A stretch of DNA of 64,000 nt from Microbacterium horticulturae. GTDB taxonomy: Bacteria; Actinomycetota; Actinomycetes; Actinomycetales; Microbacteriaceae. The notes beneath the pieces are model-generated. The model was not told where the DNA came from. It was given only the letters and a program-made list of their open reading frames with translations, and ran no database searches. Both the position numbers and the translations under genes were made by a program. Positions 24,427-32,986 of the stretch are shown piece by piece; the first letter of the stretch is position 1; each line of letters starts with the position of its first letter. The stretch is taken from positions 3,100,001-3,164,000 of the forward strand of contig NZ_CP119108.1 of assembly GCF_029094505.1 (NCBI RefSeq), read 5' to 3'.

Positions 24427-25263
24427 TCATGCGAGGACCTTCTGCGCACTGCGGGCAGTGCGCGCTCCGCGCACGCGCGGTGCGCGCCGCTCGTACCAGC
24501 CGAGGGTGAGGTGCTCGATCCACACGAACACGACGTTGAGCAGATACCCGACTGCCGCCAGCACGAACGTTCCGGCCCATGTCTCGGCGATCGCGAAGCG
24601 CTGGGCGCTGAAGAGGATGTAGTAGCCGATGCCTTCTGTCGACCCGTACATCTCGCTGACGACCACCATCACGATCCCGACGGAGAGCGCCACGCGCAGC
24701 CCGGCGAAGATCTGCGGCAGCGCCCCCATCAGCGTCACGCGTCGCAGGCGCAGCGCGCTGCCGACGCGATAGCTGCGGGAGGTCTCCAGGATCGCCGGCG
24801 AGATGGCGCGCACGCCGTCGGTGGTGTTCAGCAGCACCGGCCAGAGGCAGCCCAGGGCGATCAGTGCGGTCTTCGGCGCCGCCGAGATTCCGAGCGCGAT
24901 GATGAAGATCGGCACGAGCGCGACGAAGGGCAGCGCGCGCACGAAGTTCAGCATCGGCTCGAACGCCCCACGGATGGCAGGGCGCTCACCGAGGAACAGG
25001 CCCCCTGCGATGCCGACGATCCCGGCGATGAAGAGACCGAGAGCGAAGTTCGTCATGCTGTACCCGAGGGCGGCTCCCAGCTCGCCGTCGGCGAATCCGT
25101 CGACGATAGTGCTGACGACGCTCGTCGCCGGCGGAAAGTAGATGTTGGTACTTCCAGCGGTGAGCCAGAACACCGCGATCAGAAGCACGACCGGCAGCCA
25201 GAGCAGCGTGACGACTCGGCCGATGCGAGCGGATGCCGTGACGGGGGCGTGTGCATCAGTCAT
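24427..25263 (-). CDS. ABC transporter permease of the sulfate-ester importer
   Basis: A 278-residue BPD_transp_1 permease with about six membrane segments (first: VVTLLWLPVVLLIAVFWLTA) and the EAA loop DGVRAISPAILETSRSYRVGSALRLRRVTLMGALPQIFAGLR. ATG 25263 overlaps the first permease by 8 nt. With the preceding permease it forms the membrane path. Confidence 0.87.
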   Translation of the reverse strand: MTDAHAPVTASARIGRVVTLLWLPVVLLIAVFWLTAGSTNIYFPPATSVVSTIVDGFADGELGAALGYSMTNFALGLFIAGIVGIAGGLFLGERPAIRGAFEPMLNFVRALPFVALVPIFIIALGISAAPKTALIALGCLWPVLLNTTDGVRAISPAILETSRSYRVGSALRLRRVTLMGALPQIFAGLRVALSVGIVMVVVSEMYGSTEGIGYYILFSAQRFAIAETWAGTFVLAAVGYLLNVVFVWIEHLTLGWYERRAPRVRGARTARSAQKVLA

Positions 25264-26077
25264 TGTCCGAGGGCCTCCAGCGTAGAAAACGGGCTTCCAG
25301 GAGTTCTGCAAGCCGCGTGACGACGAAGCCCAGCGTGCCGGCCACGACGAAGTACGCGAACGCCGTCGCAGATGCCCCGTCCAGTTGCGCTTGGGCCAGC
25401 CCCTGGCCGATACCGGGCAGTCCGCCGATGACCTCGGCGCCGACGGCGACGAGCACGGCGACGGTGGTCGCCAGCCGCACCCCCGTCATGATCGACGGGG
25501 TCGCGGTCGGCAATGCCACCCGGAGGAAGTACAGGCGAAAGCGTATGCGGTACGAACGCGCGGTCTCGATGATCGACTCCTCGATCCCGCGAGCGCCGTA
25601 AATCGTCTGCACGATCAGTGGGAAGCTGCAGGCGAGAACGATGACGATCAACTTTGTGGGCAGCGTCGTTCCGTAGAAGAGGATGATGACCGGCAGGAGA
25701 GCGATCGAGGGGAACGACCGCCCGATGTCGACGAGAATCCGCGTGGATCTCTCCACGAACGGCGACAGGCCCGCCAGGAGTCCGATCGGAATGGCGATCA
25801 CGGCCGAGGTCACAAGACCCAGCATCGCCCCGCCGAGTGTGGCCCCTACGTCGCCCCAGAACGATGCCTGGCCCAGCAGCGAGACCAGCGCCACGGCGAC
25901 CTCACTGAATGGCGGGAGAAGGGATGCCGGCAGAACGCCGCTGCGGGCGATGACCTCCCAGAGGATGATCGCTCCGGCGATCACACCGATCTGGGCGGCC
26001 ACGCGCGACATCTTGCTGCGCTCGGAGTCGGCGTGGCGCGCCTCGCCCGTGCGGTGCAGTGTTGCAGAGAGTGTCAT
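25256..26077 (-). CDS. ABC transporter permease of the sulfate-ester importer
   Basis: A 273-residue permease homologous to the next one. Membrane segment AAQIGVIAGAIILWEVIARSG near the N-terminus; EAA loop YGARGIEESIIETARSYRIRFRLYFLRVALPTATPSIMTGVRLA. ATG 26077 is 16 nt after the receptor stop. Order receptor-permease-permease-ATPase-sulfatase matches ats-type sulfate-ester loci. Confidence 0.87.
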   Translation of the reverse strand: MTLSATLHRTGEARHADSERSKMSRVAAQIGVIAGAIILWEVIARSGVLPASLLPPFSEVAVALVSLLGQASFWGDVGATLGGAMLGLVTSAVIAIPIGLLAGLSPFVERSTRILVDIGRSFPSIALLPVIILFYGTTLPTKLIVIVLACSFPLIVQTIYGARGIEESIIETARSYRIRFRLYFLRVALPTATPSIMTGVRLATTVAVLVAVGAEVIGGLPGIGQGLAQAQLDGASATAFAYFVVAGTLGFVVTRLAELLEARFLRWRPSDND

Positions 26078-26093
26078 GTGCCCGTTCGCTTCG

Positions 26094-27113
26094 TCAGTTC
26101 TTTTCCGCGTCCGGCCACAGCAGCTGAGAGGCGACGTCCACCTTCTTCTTGATGAACCCCTGGGCATACATCGCATCTGCCATCTGCTGGATGACATCTA
26201 CATGGAAGGGTCCCCCGAACGGCGCAATCGGCCGCTTCGCGATGTAGTCCGCGGGGAGCTTGGTGAGTCGCGTGTCGATCTCTCTAACGCGGTCCGGATT
26301 CTTGTTTGCGAACTCTTGAGCCCGCTCGTTAGCACGGATGAACGCCGCAACGACTGCCGGGTTGCTGGCCATGTACTTGTTCGCCGCTCCCCAGGCAACC
26401 TGCGTCACTCTCGGGAACGTCATACCGCCACTCGTTGCGTCTAGGAAGGTAAAACCCTTCTGGATCGCTCCTTGGAAGAACGCACCGAACGTCAGGATCG
26501 CGTCGGCTTGGTGCCCAAGGGCCGCGTCCGCGAGTGAATCCGGGGTCAGCTGAACCCACTTGATAGAGTCCAGCGGCACGCCGGCGTCCTTGAGAGCCTT
26601 GTTCACGGAGACGACCGGCGACCCAGCGAGCTGATTGGTCGCGATCGTCTTGCCCTTCAGATCCGCGATCGACGTGATCGAACTCCCCGGGGGGACGAGC
26701 AGACCAGAGCTGGCTTTGTTCGATGGGTCGTCATTGTAGATGGCCGAGATCAGCGAGATCGGCACATCCTGCGAGGCCGCAGCGATCGGGGTGGCGATGT
26801 CGATCATGGCGAATTGGATCTGGCCACTCACCAGCTGCGGTGCGAGCGTCGCGGGGTTGCCGGTCCCCGCCTTCACATCGACGTCTAGACCTTCGTCCGC
26901 GAAGAAGCCTTCTTTGATGCCGATTTCGAGTGGCTCGAACTGGGCGCCGGCCGATCGGATGACCGAGATCTTCACCGGGTGCGCCGGATCGAGGGTGGCG
27001 GTGGTCGCGCCCGCCGGCGTCCCCGATGCGGATGACGCACATCCCGACAGAGCCAGAGCTGCCGCCGCAACGGCGGCACCGACGGCGACGTAACGACGTA
27101 CTCGAGCGTGCAT
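26094..27113 (-). CDS. NMT1/SsuA-type substrate-binding lipoprotein of the sulfate-ester importer
   Basis: A 339-residue receptor. Signal peptide RRYVAVGAAVAAAALALSG followed by lipobox LSGC (Cys near residue 25) and a Ser/Thr linker. The mature part has VKISVIRSAGAQFEPLEIGIKEGFFADEGLDVDVK and QIQFAMIDIATPI, typical of the SsuA/AtsR family. ATG 27113 has GCGAGGAGGCACAAC upstream. Codon use here includes more A/T-rich codons than neighbours, which may reflect recent acquisition (impression only). With the sulfatase at the operon end, sulfate esters are the likely ligands. Confidence 0.88.
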   Translation of the reverse strand: MHARVRRYVAVGAAVAAAALALSGCASSASGTPAGATTATLDPAHPVKISVIRSAGAQFEPLEIGIKEGFFADEGLDVDVKAGTGNPATLAPQLVSGQIQFAMIDIATPIAAASQDVPISLISAIYNDDPSNKASSGLLVPPGSSITSIADLKGKTIATNQLAGSPVVSVNKALKDAGVPLDSIKWVQLTPDSLADAALGHQADAILTFGAFFQGAIQKGFTFLDATSGGMTFPRVTQVAWGAANKYMASNPAVVAAFIRANERAQEFANKNPDRVREIDTRLTKLPADYIAKRPIAPFGGPFHVDVIQQMADAMYAQGFIKKKVDVASQLLWPDAEKN

Positions 27114-27217
27114 GTTGTGCCTCCTCGCACTCTCCGCGTCGTGCGCCCGGCGTGGGCGGCATCTCCGGCAGAGGACCTGGTCGACATGCTTCTAGGCGCA
27201 GAATGGTTCTGTCAACA

Positions 27218-27230
27218 GATACTAGTTATC
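27218..27230. promoter_or_regulatory. GATA-N5-TATC operator candidate
   Basis: GATACTAGTTATC, centred almost exactly midway between the divergent receptor (ATG 27113) and LysR (ATG 27334) genes. Same arm sequence and spacing as at 6197 and 14498 but a different spacer. Confidence 0.45.
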
Positions 27231-27321
27231 GGCCAACCCGCTTCTGAGACCGACCTTGCCGTGGCGATAATGCACAAGCGAAACACTCGCTCGACCGGCG
27301 GACGGCCGAGAACGCATTGTC

Positions 27322-27327
27322 TAAGCT
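27322..27327 (+). promoter_or_regulatory. -10 box of a probable leaderless promoter
   Basis: TAAGCT, then 6 nt (CGCCGT), then the lysR ATG at 27334. Confidence 0.55.
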
Positions 27328-27333
27328 CGCCGT

Positions 27334-28257
27334 ATGAGCGATCTGCGCGGCATCGACGTCAATCTGCTCGTCGTTCTCGACGCCATCCTCACCGAACGAA
27401 ATCTGACTCGCGCGGGAGAGTCCATCGGCCTCACACAGCCGGGGGTGAGCGGCGCTGTCGCAAAACTGCGCAAGCTGTTCGACGATCCCCTGCTCGTGCG
27501 CGGCGGACGCATGTCGGAGCTGACCCCGAAGGCGCTCGAGCTGCAACCGATCGTGCGCGAGGCGATGGCTGAGATCGCCCGCACCCTGAACATGCGGCCC
27601 ATGTTCGACCCGCGCACCACCGACCGCCAGTTCCGCATCACGGCGTCTGACTACGCGCTCTCGGTCATGACCGCACCGCTGCTGGACGTGCTCGAAGAGC
27701 AGGCGCCGGGCGTTTCGGTCGAATTCTCGCCGCTCATCAACGTCGAGCCCATCGACCTGCTCCGCGAAGACGTGGTCGTCGCCTCGGCGACGCGGCTCAT
27801 CCCAGGCAAACACCAGGCCCTGTTCTCGGACACTATGTCGTGCATCATCTCCGCTGACAATCCGCGACTCCGCAACGGGGCGCTCACGCTCGAGGACCTG
27901 ACACAACTGCCCTACGTGCAGGTCGCGCTCGCACAAGGAGTAGTGATGTTCGCGGATGAGGCGCTGACCGAGGCAGGCGTCAGTCCCTCCGTGGCGCGCA
28001 TCGTCCCCGGGTTCTTGCCGGTGCCGTTCACTGTGGCCGGCACCGCGTTCTTCGGGTTCGCACCGACTCGGCTCGCCGAGCTGTATGCCGACGAACTGGG
28101 GCTTGCCATCGCGCAACTCCCGTTGCGCCTGCCGGTGCTCGTGGAATCGGCATACTGGCACCCCTCACGCACGGACGATCCCGCACTGAGCTGGCTCCTT
28201 GGCGTGCTGCGCACCGTTTCGGAGCGCATCGAGTTCGCCGACGGCACCGACGAGTGA
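27334..28257 (+). CDS. LysR-family regulator divergent from the sulfatase operon
   Basis: A 307-residue LysR regulator of the NodD-like branch. HTH region: DVNLLVVLDAILTERNLTRAGESIGLTQPGVSGAVAKLRKLFDDPLLVRGG (residues 7-60); effector domain from about 90, with RQFRITASDYALSVMTAPLLDVLEEQAPGVSVEF. It is divergent from the ABC-sulfatase operon and presumably controls it in response to sulfur status or the ester. It closely resembles the LysR at 37173 (same order and lengths of motifs), suggesting paralogues. Confidence 0.9.
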   Translation: MSDLRGIDVNLLVVLDAILTERNLTRAGESIGLTQPGVSGAVAKLRKLFDDPLLVRGGRMSELTPKALELQPIVREAMAEIARTLNMRPMFDPRTTDRQFRITASDYALSVMTAPLLDVLEEQAPGVSVEFSPLINVEPIDLLREDVVVASATRLIPGKHQALFSDTMSCIISADNPRLRNGALTLEDLTQLPYVQVALAQGVVMFADEALTEAGVSPSVARIVPGFLPVPFTVAGTAFFGFAPTRLAELYADELGLAIAQLPLRLPVLVESAYWHPSRTDDPALSWLLGVLRTVSERIEFADGTDE

Positions 28258-28271
28258 CAGAGCGCGGGGGT

Positions 28272-28691
28272 TCAGCCCGCAAGCATTCCCAGCGCCGCTA
28301 TCGCCTGATCGACGGCGTCGGGATGCGGCGCCGAATCGCTCGCGAGGATCTGCCAGGGCGCAGCATCCACCCCCGGCGCCACCACCACAACGAGGTCGTG
28401 GTTTTCCACACGCCCGTCGGAGAGCTCCACCTCGATGTGACGGTCGATCACGACCGACCCCACGAGTTCGGTGTCGGGCCGTACCTCGACCCCCCACAGA
28501 CGCAGCCGGTCAGCGAACGCGTCGGTCTCGGCGTCTTCCTCTCCCAGAGCACGCAAGGCGACCTGGATGTCCAGCACCGCGTCATCGCCTCCGACGGCGA
28601 ATATCACGTCGAGACCCGCACGCGCGAGCGCAAGCGCCGCCACCGCGCCTGCGGCGCCGGCGCCGACGACCAAGCCGGATGCACCCGTCAT
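28272..28691 (-). CDS. Small Rossmann-fold (FAD/NAD-binding-like) protein, possibly a remnant
   Basis: A 139-residue protein with an N-terminal dinucleotide motif GLVVGAGAAGAVAALALARAGLDV (residues 7-30) and a later strand HDLVVVVAPGVDA like the second nucleotide-contact strand of FAD enzymes. The substrate domain of a normal flavoprotein is missing, so it is either a miniature protein or an internally deleted oxidoreductase. ATG 28691 has AGGAG 6 nt upstream, so it still looks translatable. It converges with the LysR gene (14-nt gap). Confidence 0.55.
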   Translation of the reverse strand: MTGASGLVVGAGAAGAVAALALARAGLDVIFAVGGDDAVLDIQVALRALGEEDAETDAFADRLRLWGVEVRPDTELVGSVVIDRHIEVELSDGRVENHDLVVVVAPGVDAAPWQILASDSAPHPDAVDQAIAALGMLAG

Positions 28692-28741
28692 CGGCACTCC
28701 TGACGTCGAAGCTGCACAGCATTTCCGCTGCGAGATTGAAA

Positions 28742-28763
28742 CTACGGGGCGGGATGCCGCGGC
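28742..28763. repeat. Dispersed motif GGGGCGGGATGCCGCGGC, copy 1
   Basis: A 22-bp stretch identical to 62899-62920 (upstream of pyrE); an 18-bp core is also present near 40265 and a partial copy near 30675. All are in intergenic DNA. Confidence 0.6.
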
Positions 28764-28814
28764 GGAACGTCCACCGGGCGATGCAAGCCATTTCTCCCGC
28801 GGGGAGGTCGGTGG

Positions 28815-29735
28815 CTATCGCGTGCGCAGAGACTCGTCGTCGCTGATCTCTTGGATCAGCTGTTGCCGGAACCACACGTGCACGGGGTCTCCATCGTGGC
28901 TCTCGTGCCACCAGAGCTTCAGGTCGATGCCGACGCTCCCGAACGGCGCGGGTACCCCGATGACGCCGTCGGACGGGCCAAGCACCTCGGCGACCGCGCC
29001 CGGCACGACCGCCACGAGATCGGTGCCCGCCACGATCGACGGGAGTGGCAAGAAGCTTTCCGCGGTCACGCGCGGCGCGCGCCGATCGATGCCCAGCTCA
29101 CGCAGCCGGCGATCGGCGGGCGTGAAGTGCAGACGACCGAACTGGGCCACCGCCTGCGGCAGCGACACGAACGCCTCGAGCGAGAGCCGTCCGTCCACGA
29201 GCGCAGGGTTGCGCGGGTCGATGACACACACGTACTCGTCACGCAGCACGTCGGCGCGGCGCCCCTCGATGCCGATGCCCGGCACCGTCACGACGAAGTC
29301 GTGCGTGATGAGGTCACGGGCGCTCTCCATGGGCCGCTCGGGCAACGGCACGACGTCAACGCGGAGATACGGGGCTCGTTCGAGTACAGCCGCAATCGCC
29401 CCCCGCAAGCGCATGGTGCCGTAGTCGGTCATCATGAGCGTGAAGTCGCGGCGCAGCGACGACGGGTCGAAACCGGTCTCTCCGGCGAGCACGCGCTCGA
29501 TGAGCGGCACCGTCTCCTGCACCTGCGGCAGCAGCAGGCGCGCCAGCGGGGTCAGCTCGTATTCGCGTCCGACGCGCACGAGCAGCTCATCGTGAAACAC
29601 CGTGCGCAGGCGCGCGAGTGCCGTGCTCATCGACGACTGACCCATCTGCACGCGCTGGCCGGCGCGCGTCACGTTGGCCTCTTCGAGCAGCGCCCGCAGC
29701 GGGAGCAGCAGGTTGAGATCGTGTCCGACGGCCAT
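28815..29735 (-). CDS. LysR-family transcriptional regulator
   Basis: A 306-residue LysR regulator: HTH region DLNLLLPLRALLEEANVTRAGQRVQMGQSSMSTALARLRTVFHDELLVRVGREYELTP (residues 6-63), effector domain from about 90. ATG 29735 is chosen for a -10 box TACGAT exactly 6 nt upstream (leaderless). It follows the SDR gene at 29802 on the same strand and may control the SDR/BBE-oxidase pair across the divergent region at 30567-30782. Confidence 0.88.
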   Translation of the reverse strand: MAVGHDLNLLLPLRALLEEANVTRAGQRVQMGQSSMSTALARLRTVFHDELLVRVGREYELTPLARLLLPQVQETVPLIERVLAGETGFDPSSLRRDFTLMMTDYGTMRLRGAIAAVLERAPYLRVDVVPLPERPMESARDLITHDFVVTVPGIGIEGRRADVLRDEYVCVIDPRNPALVDGRLSLEAFVSLPQAVAQFGRLHFTPADRRLRELGIDRRAPRVTAESFLPLPSIVAGTDLVAVVPGAVAEVLGPSDGVIGVPAPFGSVGIDLKLWWHESHDGDPVHVWFRQQLIQEISDDESLRTR

Positions 29736-29741
29736 GCTCGC

Positions 29742-29747
29742 ATCGTA
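29742..29747 (-). promoter_or_regulatory. -10 box of a probable leaderless promoter
   Basis: TACGAT on the minus strand, then GCGAGC, then the lysR ATG at 29735. Confidence 0.55.
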
Positions 29748-29801
29748 GCGGGCCGGGTTAGCGTTGCCGGCCACCCTCGGGCACCGTGACCTTTCGACGG
29801 C

Positions 29802-30566
29802 TCACCCCAGGACGGACCCGCCGCCGTCGATCACGAGGTTCACGCCCGTGATCCAGGTCGCCTCGTCGGAGGCCAAGAACACGGCAGCGTTCACGATGTC
29901 GGAGGTCTGGCCGACGCGACGCAGCGGGATGCGGTCCCAGGTCGCCTTGAGCTCGGCGGGTGGATTTTCGACAAGGAACTCCGTCGCCGGGGTCTGGATG
30001 AACCCGGGCGAGATGCACACGGCGCGGATGCCGAGGGGGCCGCCCTCGACCGCGAGATGCTGCGTGAGGTTGATGACGCCGGCCTTGGCTGCGCCGTGCA
30101 CGTTCTGCGGCATGAACTCGACGCCACGCGTCCCCGCGATCGAGCCGATGTTGACAATGACCCCGCCACCCTCCTTGAGGTGTTTCCAGGCTGCGCGCAC
30201 CGCGTAGAACACGATGCTCAGCTCGCCGCGCAGGTTCAGCTCCCAGTCGTCGACCGACAGCTCGTCGATCGGTGCGAAGCGCTGGATCCCCGCGTTGTTG
30301 TAGAGGATGTCGATGCCGCCGTAGACGCCGGCGGCGGCATCCACCCACTCCGCCGTGGTCTGCGGGTCGCTCAGGTCGACGCCGCCGAACCCGGTGATCT
30401 CGCCACCTTCGGAGCGCACGATCTGCACGGTCTCGTCGAGCGTGTCGGAGTTCAGGTCGCAGCCGACCACCTGTGCACCCTCCGCGGCGAACCGGCGCGC
30501 CGCGTCACGGCCCATGCCGCCGCCGATGCCGGTGATGAGTGCGATCTTGCCGTCCAGCCGTCCCAT
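29802..30566 (-). CDS. Short-chain dehydrogenase/reductase with His in place of the catalytic Tyr
   Basis: A 254-residue classical SDR: TGIGGGMGR cofactor loop (residues 12-20), CDLNSD after strand 2 (Asp favours NAD), NNAGIQ (90-95), S142 in VNIGSIAG and K161, and the C-terminal DGGGSVLG. At the position of the catalytic Tyr (YxxxK) the sequence is HGAAK, so His157 replaces Tyr. Some related SDR groups may share this change, so it need not be a defect. ATG 30566 has GGAGG upstream. Divergent from the BBE-type oxidase gene, so likely in the same pathway. Confidence 0.85.
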   Translation of the reverse strand: MGRLDGKIALITGIGGGMGRDAARRFAAEGAQVVGCDLNSDTLDETVQIVRSEGGEITGFGGVDLSDPQTTAEWVDAAAGVYGGIDILYNNAGIQRFAPIDELSVDDWELNLRGELSIVFYAVRAAWKHLKEGGGVIVNIGSIAGTRGVEFMPQNVHGAAKAGVINLTQHLAVEGGPLGIRAVCISPGFIQTPATEFLVENPPAELKATWDRIPLRRVGQTSDIVNAAVFLASDEATWITGVNLVIDGGGSVLG

Positions 30567-30644
30567 ACGGCCTCCTTCTCTCGTCGCTGAGTCGTGCACT
30601 CCCACGGTAGGGATCTCTCGCCGTCCCGGGAATCCGTGCGGCCG

Positions 30645-30657
30645 CATACCTCCTATC
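30645..30657. promoter_or_regulatory. GATA-N5-TATC-like operator candidate
   Basis: CATACCTCCTATC, one base from the consensus and sharing ATACC[A/T]C[C/T]TATC with 6197 and 14498. It lies 79 nt upstream of the SDR ATG and 126 nt upstream of the oxidase ATG in a 216-nt divergent region. Confidence 0.42.
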
Positions 30658-30782
30658 CGGCGCGGTGCCGCCGGGCGGGGCGGGATGCCGCGATAGCTGG
30701 TATGCCCGAGCAGGCGCTGTGTGACGGCATCCCGAATCGTACTGTCGGATCGGATCACCATCTCTTTGCGAGGAGTTCGACG

Positions 30783-32192
30783 ATGACGTCTGCCACCACC
30801 GACTTCGACGGCCGGTTCGTGCTGCCTACCGACCCCGACTGGGACCAGGCCCGTGTCGGGCGTGTGTTCAACGGACGCCGGCCCGACCGGCAGCCCGACG
30901 CGGTGCTGATCGCCGCATCGGTAGGCGACGTGCAGCGCGGTGTATGCCTGGCCGCCGAGCGCGGCTGGACGGTGGCGGTGCGCTCGGGCGGGCACGCCTG
31001 GGCGGCGTGGAGCGTGCGCGAGGGCGGGCTGCTCATCGACCTGGGCGCACTCGACGACATCACCTACGACGAGACCACGCACATCGTCGCGGCCGGCCCG
31101 GCGGTCAAGGGCGGTGAGGTGCTCTCGCCGTATCTCGAAGAGCGCGGACGATTCTTCAACGGCGGTCACTGCCCGTCCGTGGGCATCGGCGGATTCCTGC
31201 TGCAGGGCGGCCAGGGGTGGAACCAGCGCGGCTGGGGCTGGGCGGCCGAGTCGATCGTCGCGATCGACGTGGTCACCGCTTCGGGCGAGCTCGTGCGCGC
31301 CGATGCGGAGCAGAACAGCGATCTGTACTGGGCTGCCCGCGGGGCGGGCCCGAGCTTCCCGGGCATCGTCGTGCGCTTCCACCTCGCGACGCGGGCGGCC
31401 GCCGGCGCCGTCGCGCACACCGTGCAGGGCTACGAGCTCGACGACTTCACCGAGGTGATGACCTGGATGTACCAGGTGCACGGCAGCATCCCCGACAACG
31501 TCGAGATCGTATGCGTTTCGGTGACCACCCCGGCGCCCGACGGCGCGGAGCGCCGACTGCTGCTGGTCACCGGCTTCGCGTTCGGCGACGACCTCGCGCA
31601 CGCGCAGGCCTCGCTCGCGGCGTTCAACGAGTGCCCGGCGCTGGAGCGCGCCGTCTTCGTGAAGGATGCCGCGCCCTCGTCGATGGCCGAGCAGCGCGCC
31701 GAGCAGGAACGGCAGAACCCCGAGCACTGGCAGTACATCACCGACAACGCGTGGGTCGACGGCGAGAACACGCCCGAGGGCATAGCGGCGATGATAGAAG
31801 GGATCCGTCCCCTGTTCACGACCAACCCCACCGACCGCGGTTTCGCGATCTGGATGAGCAACGCACCGCGCCGCCCACTGCCCGACATGGCGTTCTCGCT
31901 GCACACCGACGCGTACGTCGCCGCCTACACCGTGTACGAGGACCCCGCCGAGTACGAGCGCAACCGCGCGTGGATGGACGAGGTGTTCGCATACGCCGAG
32001 CCGGTCACCGCCGGCCAGTACCTCGGCGACAGCGACATGACGAACCGCCAACTGCGGTTCATGGCGGCCGAGAACTGGGAGAAGCTGCAGCGGATCATCA
32101 CGGAGCGCGACCCCGAGGGCCGCTTCCACCGCTATCTCGCCGCCGACGATGCCACCGTGAACCACAACCACTGGGAACTGACACGGGCATGA
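30783..32192 (+). CDS. Berberine-bridge-enzyme-type FAD oxidoreductase with bicovalent flavin
   Basis: A 469-residue VAO/PCMH-fold enzyme of the BBE/6-hydroxynicotine-oxidase branch. His71 in VAVRSGGHAWAAWS and Cys130 in FNGGHCPSVGIGGFLLQGGQGW are the two flavin-linking residues of bicovalent members; the C-terminal BBE element is present as YLAADDATVNHNHW. Substrates of the family are sugars, alkaloids and phenolics. ATG 30783 has GAGGAG upstream. Its stop overlaps the next SDR start (ATGA), so product oxidation by the SDR is likely. Confidence 0.87.
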   Translation: MTSATTDFDGRFVLPTDPDWDQARVGRVFNGRRPDRQPDAVLIAASVGDVQRGVCLAAERGWTVAVRSGGHAWAAWSVREGGLLIDLGALDDITYDETTHIVAAGPAVKGGEVLSPYLEERGRFFNGGHCPSVGIGGFLLQGGQGWNQRGWGWAAESIVAIDVVTASGELVRADAEQNSDLYWAARGAGPSFPGIVVRFHLATRAAAGAVAHTVQGYELDDFTEVMTWMYQVHGSIPDNVEIVCVSVTTPAPDGAERRLLLVTGFAFGDDLAHAQASLAAFNECPALERAVFVKDAAPSSMAEQRAEQERQNPEHWQYITDNAWVDGENTPEGIAAMIEGIRPLFTTNPTDRGFAIWMSNAPRRPLPDMAFSLHTDAYVAAYTVYEDPAEYERNRAWMDEVFAYAEPVTAGQYLGDSDMTNRQLRFMAAENWEKLQRIITERDPEGRFHRYLAADDATVNHNHWELTRA

Positions 32193-32986
32193 TCGACTCG
32201 CCGCTCTCGCCGTCATCGCTGTTCTCGCTCGACGGCCGCGTCGCGATCGTCACCGGTGCGACCAGCGGCATGGGCCTGGTCACCGCCGAGGCGCTGGCCG
32301 CGGCCGGCGCCCACGTGGTGCTGGCCGGGCTCGGTGATGCCGCCGGCGCCGCCCGTGGTCTGGTCGATCGCGGCATGAGCGCGGTGGGCGTCGAGTGCGA
32401 CCTGACCGATGCATCGGCCCCCGCCGCGCTGGTCGCCGAGACACGAGACCGCTTCCGGCGCATCGACGTCGTCTTCGCGAACGCGGGAGCAGCGATGGAT
32501 GCCCCACAAGACGCCGCACACCCGGGCACCACTAAGGCGCTCGAGCGCTTCGACCGGATGGTCGACCTGCACGTGCGCTCGGTGCTGCGCCTGGCCGATG
32601 CTGCGCTGCCGGTCATGGCGGACGGCGGCGGCGGGCTGTTCCTGGTCATGTCGAGTCTGTCGGGCCTGCGCGGCAACCGCGCGATCGGCGGCTACGGCAT
32701 CACCAAGGCAGCCAATGCCCAACTGGCCCGCAACATCGCCGTGCAGTGGGGCCCACGCGGAATCCGCGCGAATGCGCTGTCTCCCGGCGTGATAGCCACC
32801 GACTTCGCGCGTCCCATCACCGACGATCCGGATGCCGCAACCGTGCGCCTCGCCAAGACGCCGCTGGGCCGCTTCGGACGCCCCGAAGAGGTCGCGGGCG
32901 CGGTTGTGTGGCTCGCTTCTGACGCCGGAGCGTTCGTGAGCGGGCAGAACATCGTGATCGACGGGGGCACCCTTGCCGCCGACTGA
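32189..32986 (+). CDS. Short-chain dehydrogenase/reductase
   Basis: A 265-residue SDR with TGATSGMG cofactor loop (residues about 21-28), NAGAAMD, the catalytic serine in VMSSLSG and intact YGITK (Tyr-x-x-x-Lys), and C-terminal GQNIVIDGG. The ATG overlaps the oxidase stop. Unlike the divergent SDR at 29802, its catalytic residues are all standard. Confidence 0.88.
   Translation: MIDSPLSPSSLFSLDGRVAIVTGATSGMGLVTAEALAAAGAHVVLAGLGDAAGAARGLVDRGMSAVGVECDLTDASAPAALVAETRDRFRRIDVVFANAGAAMDAPQDAAHPGTTKALERFDRMVDLHVRSVLRLADAALPVMADGGGGLFLVMSSLSGLRGNRAIGGYGITKAANAQLARNIAVQWGPRGIRANALSPGVIATDFARPITDDPDAATVRLAKTPLGRFGRPEEVAGAVVWLASDAGAFVSGQNIVIDGGTLAAD

Noticed and set aside
29802..32216. Minus-strand frame fusing the SDR with an extra 550-residue N-terminus
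   Set aside because: The extra part is antisense to the BBE-type oxidase; the SDR begins at ATG 30566 with a GGAGG site.
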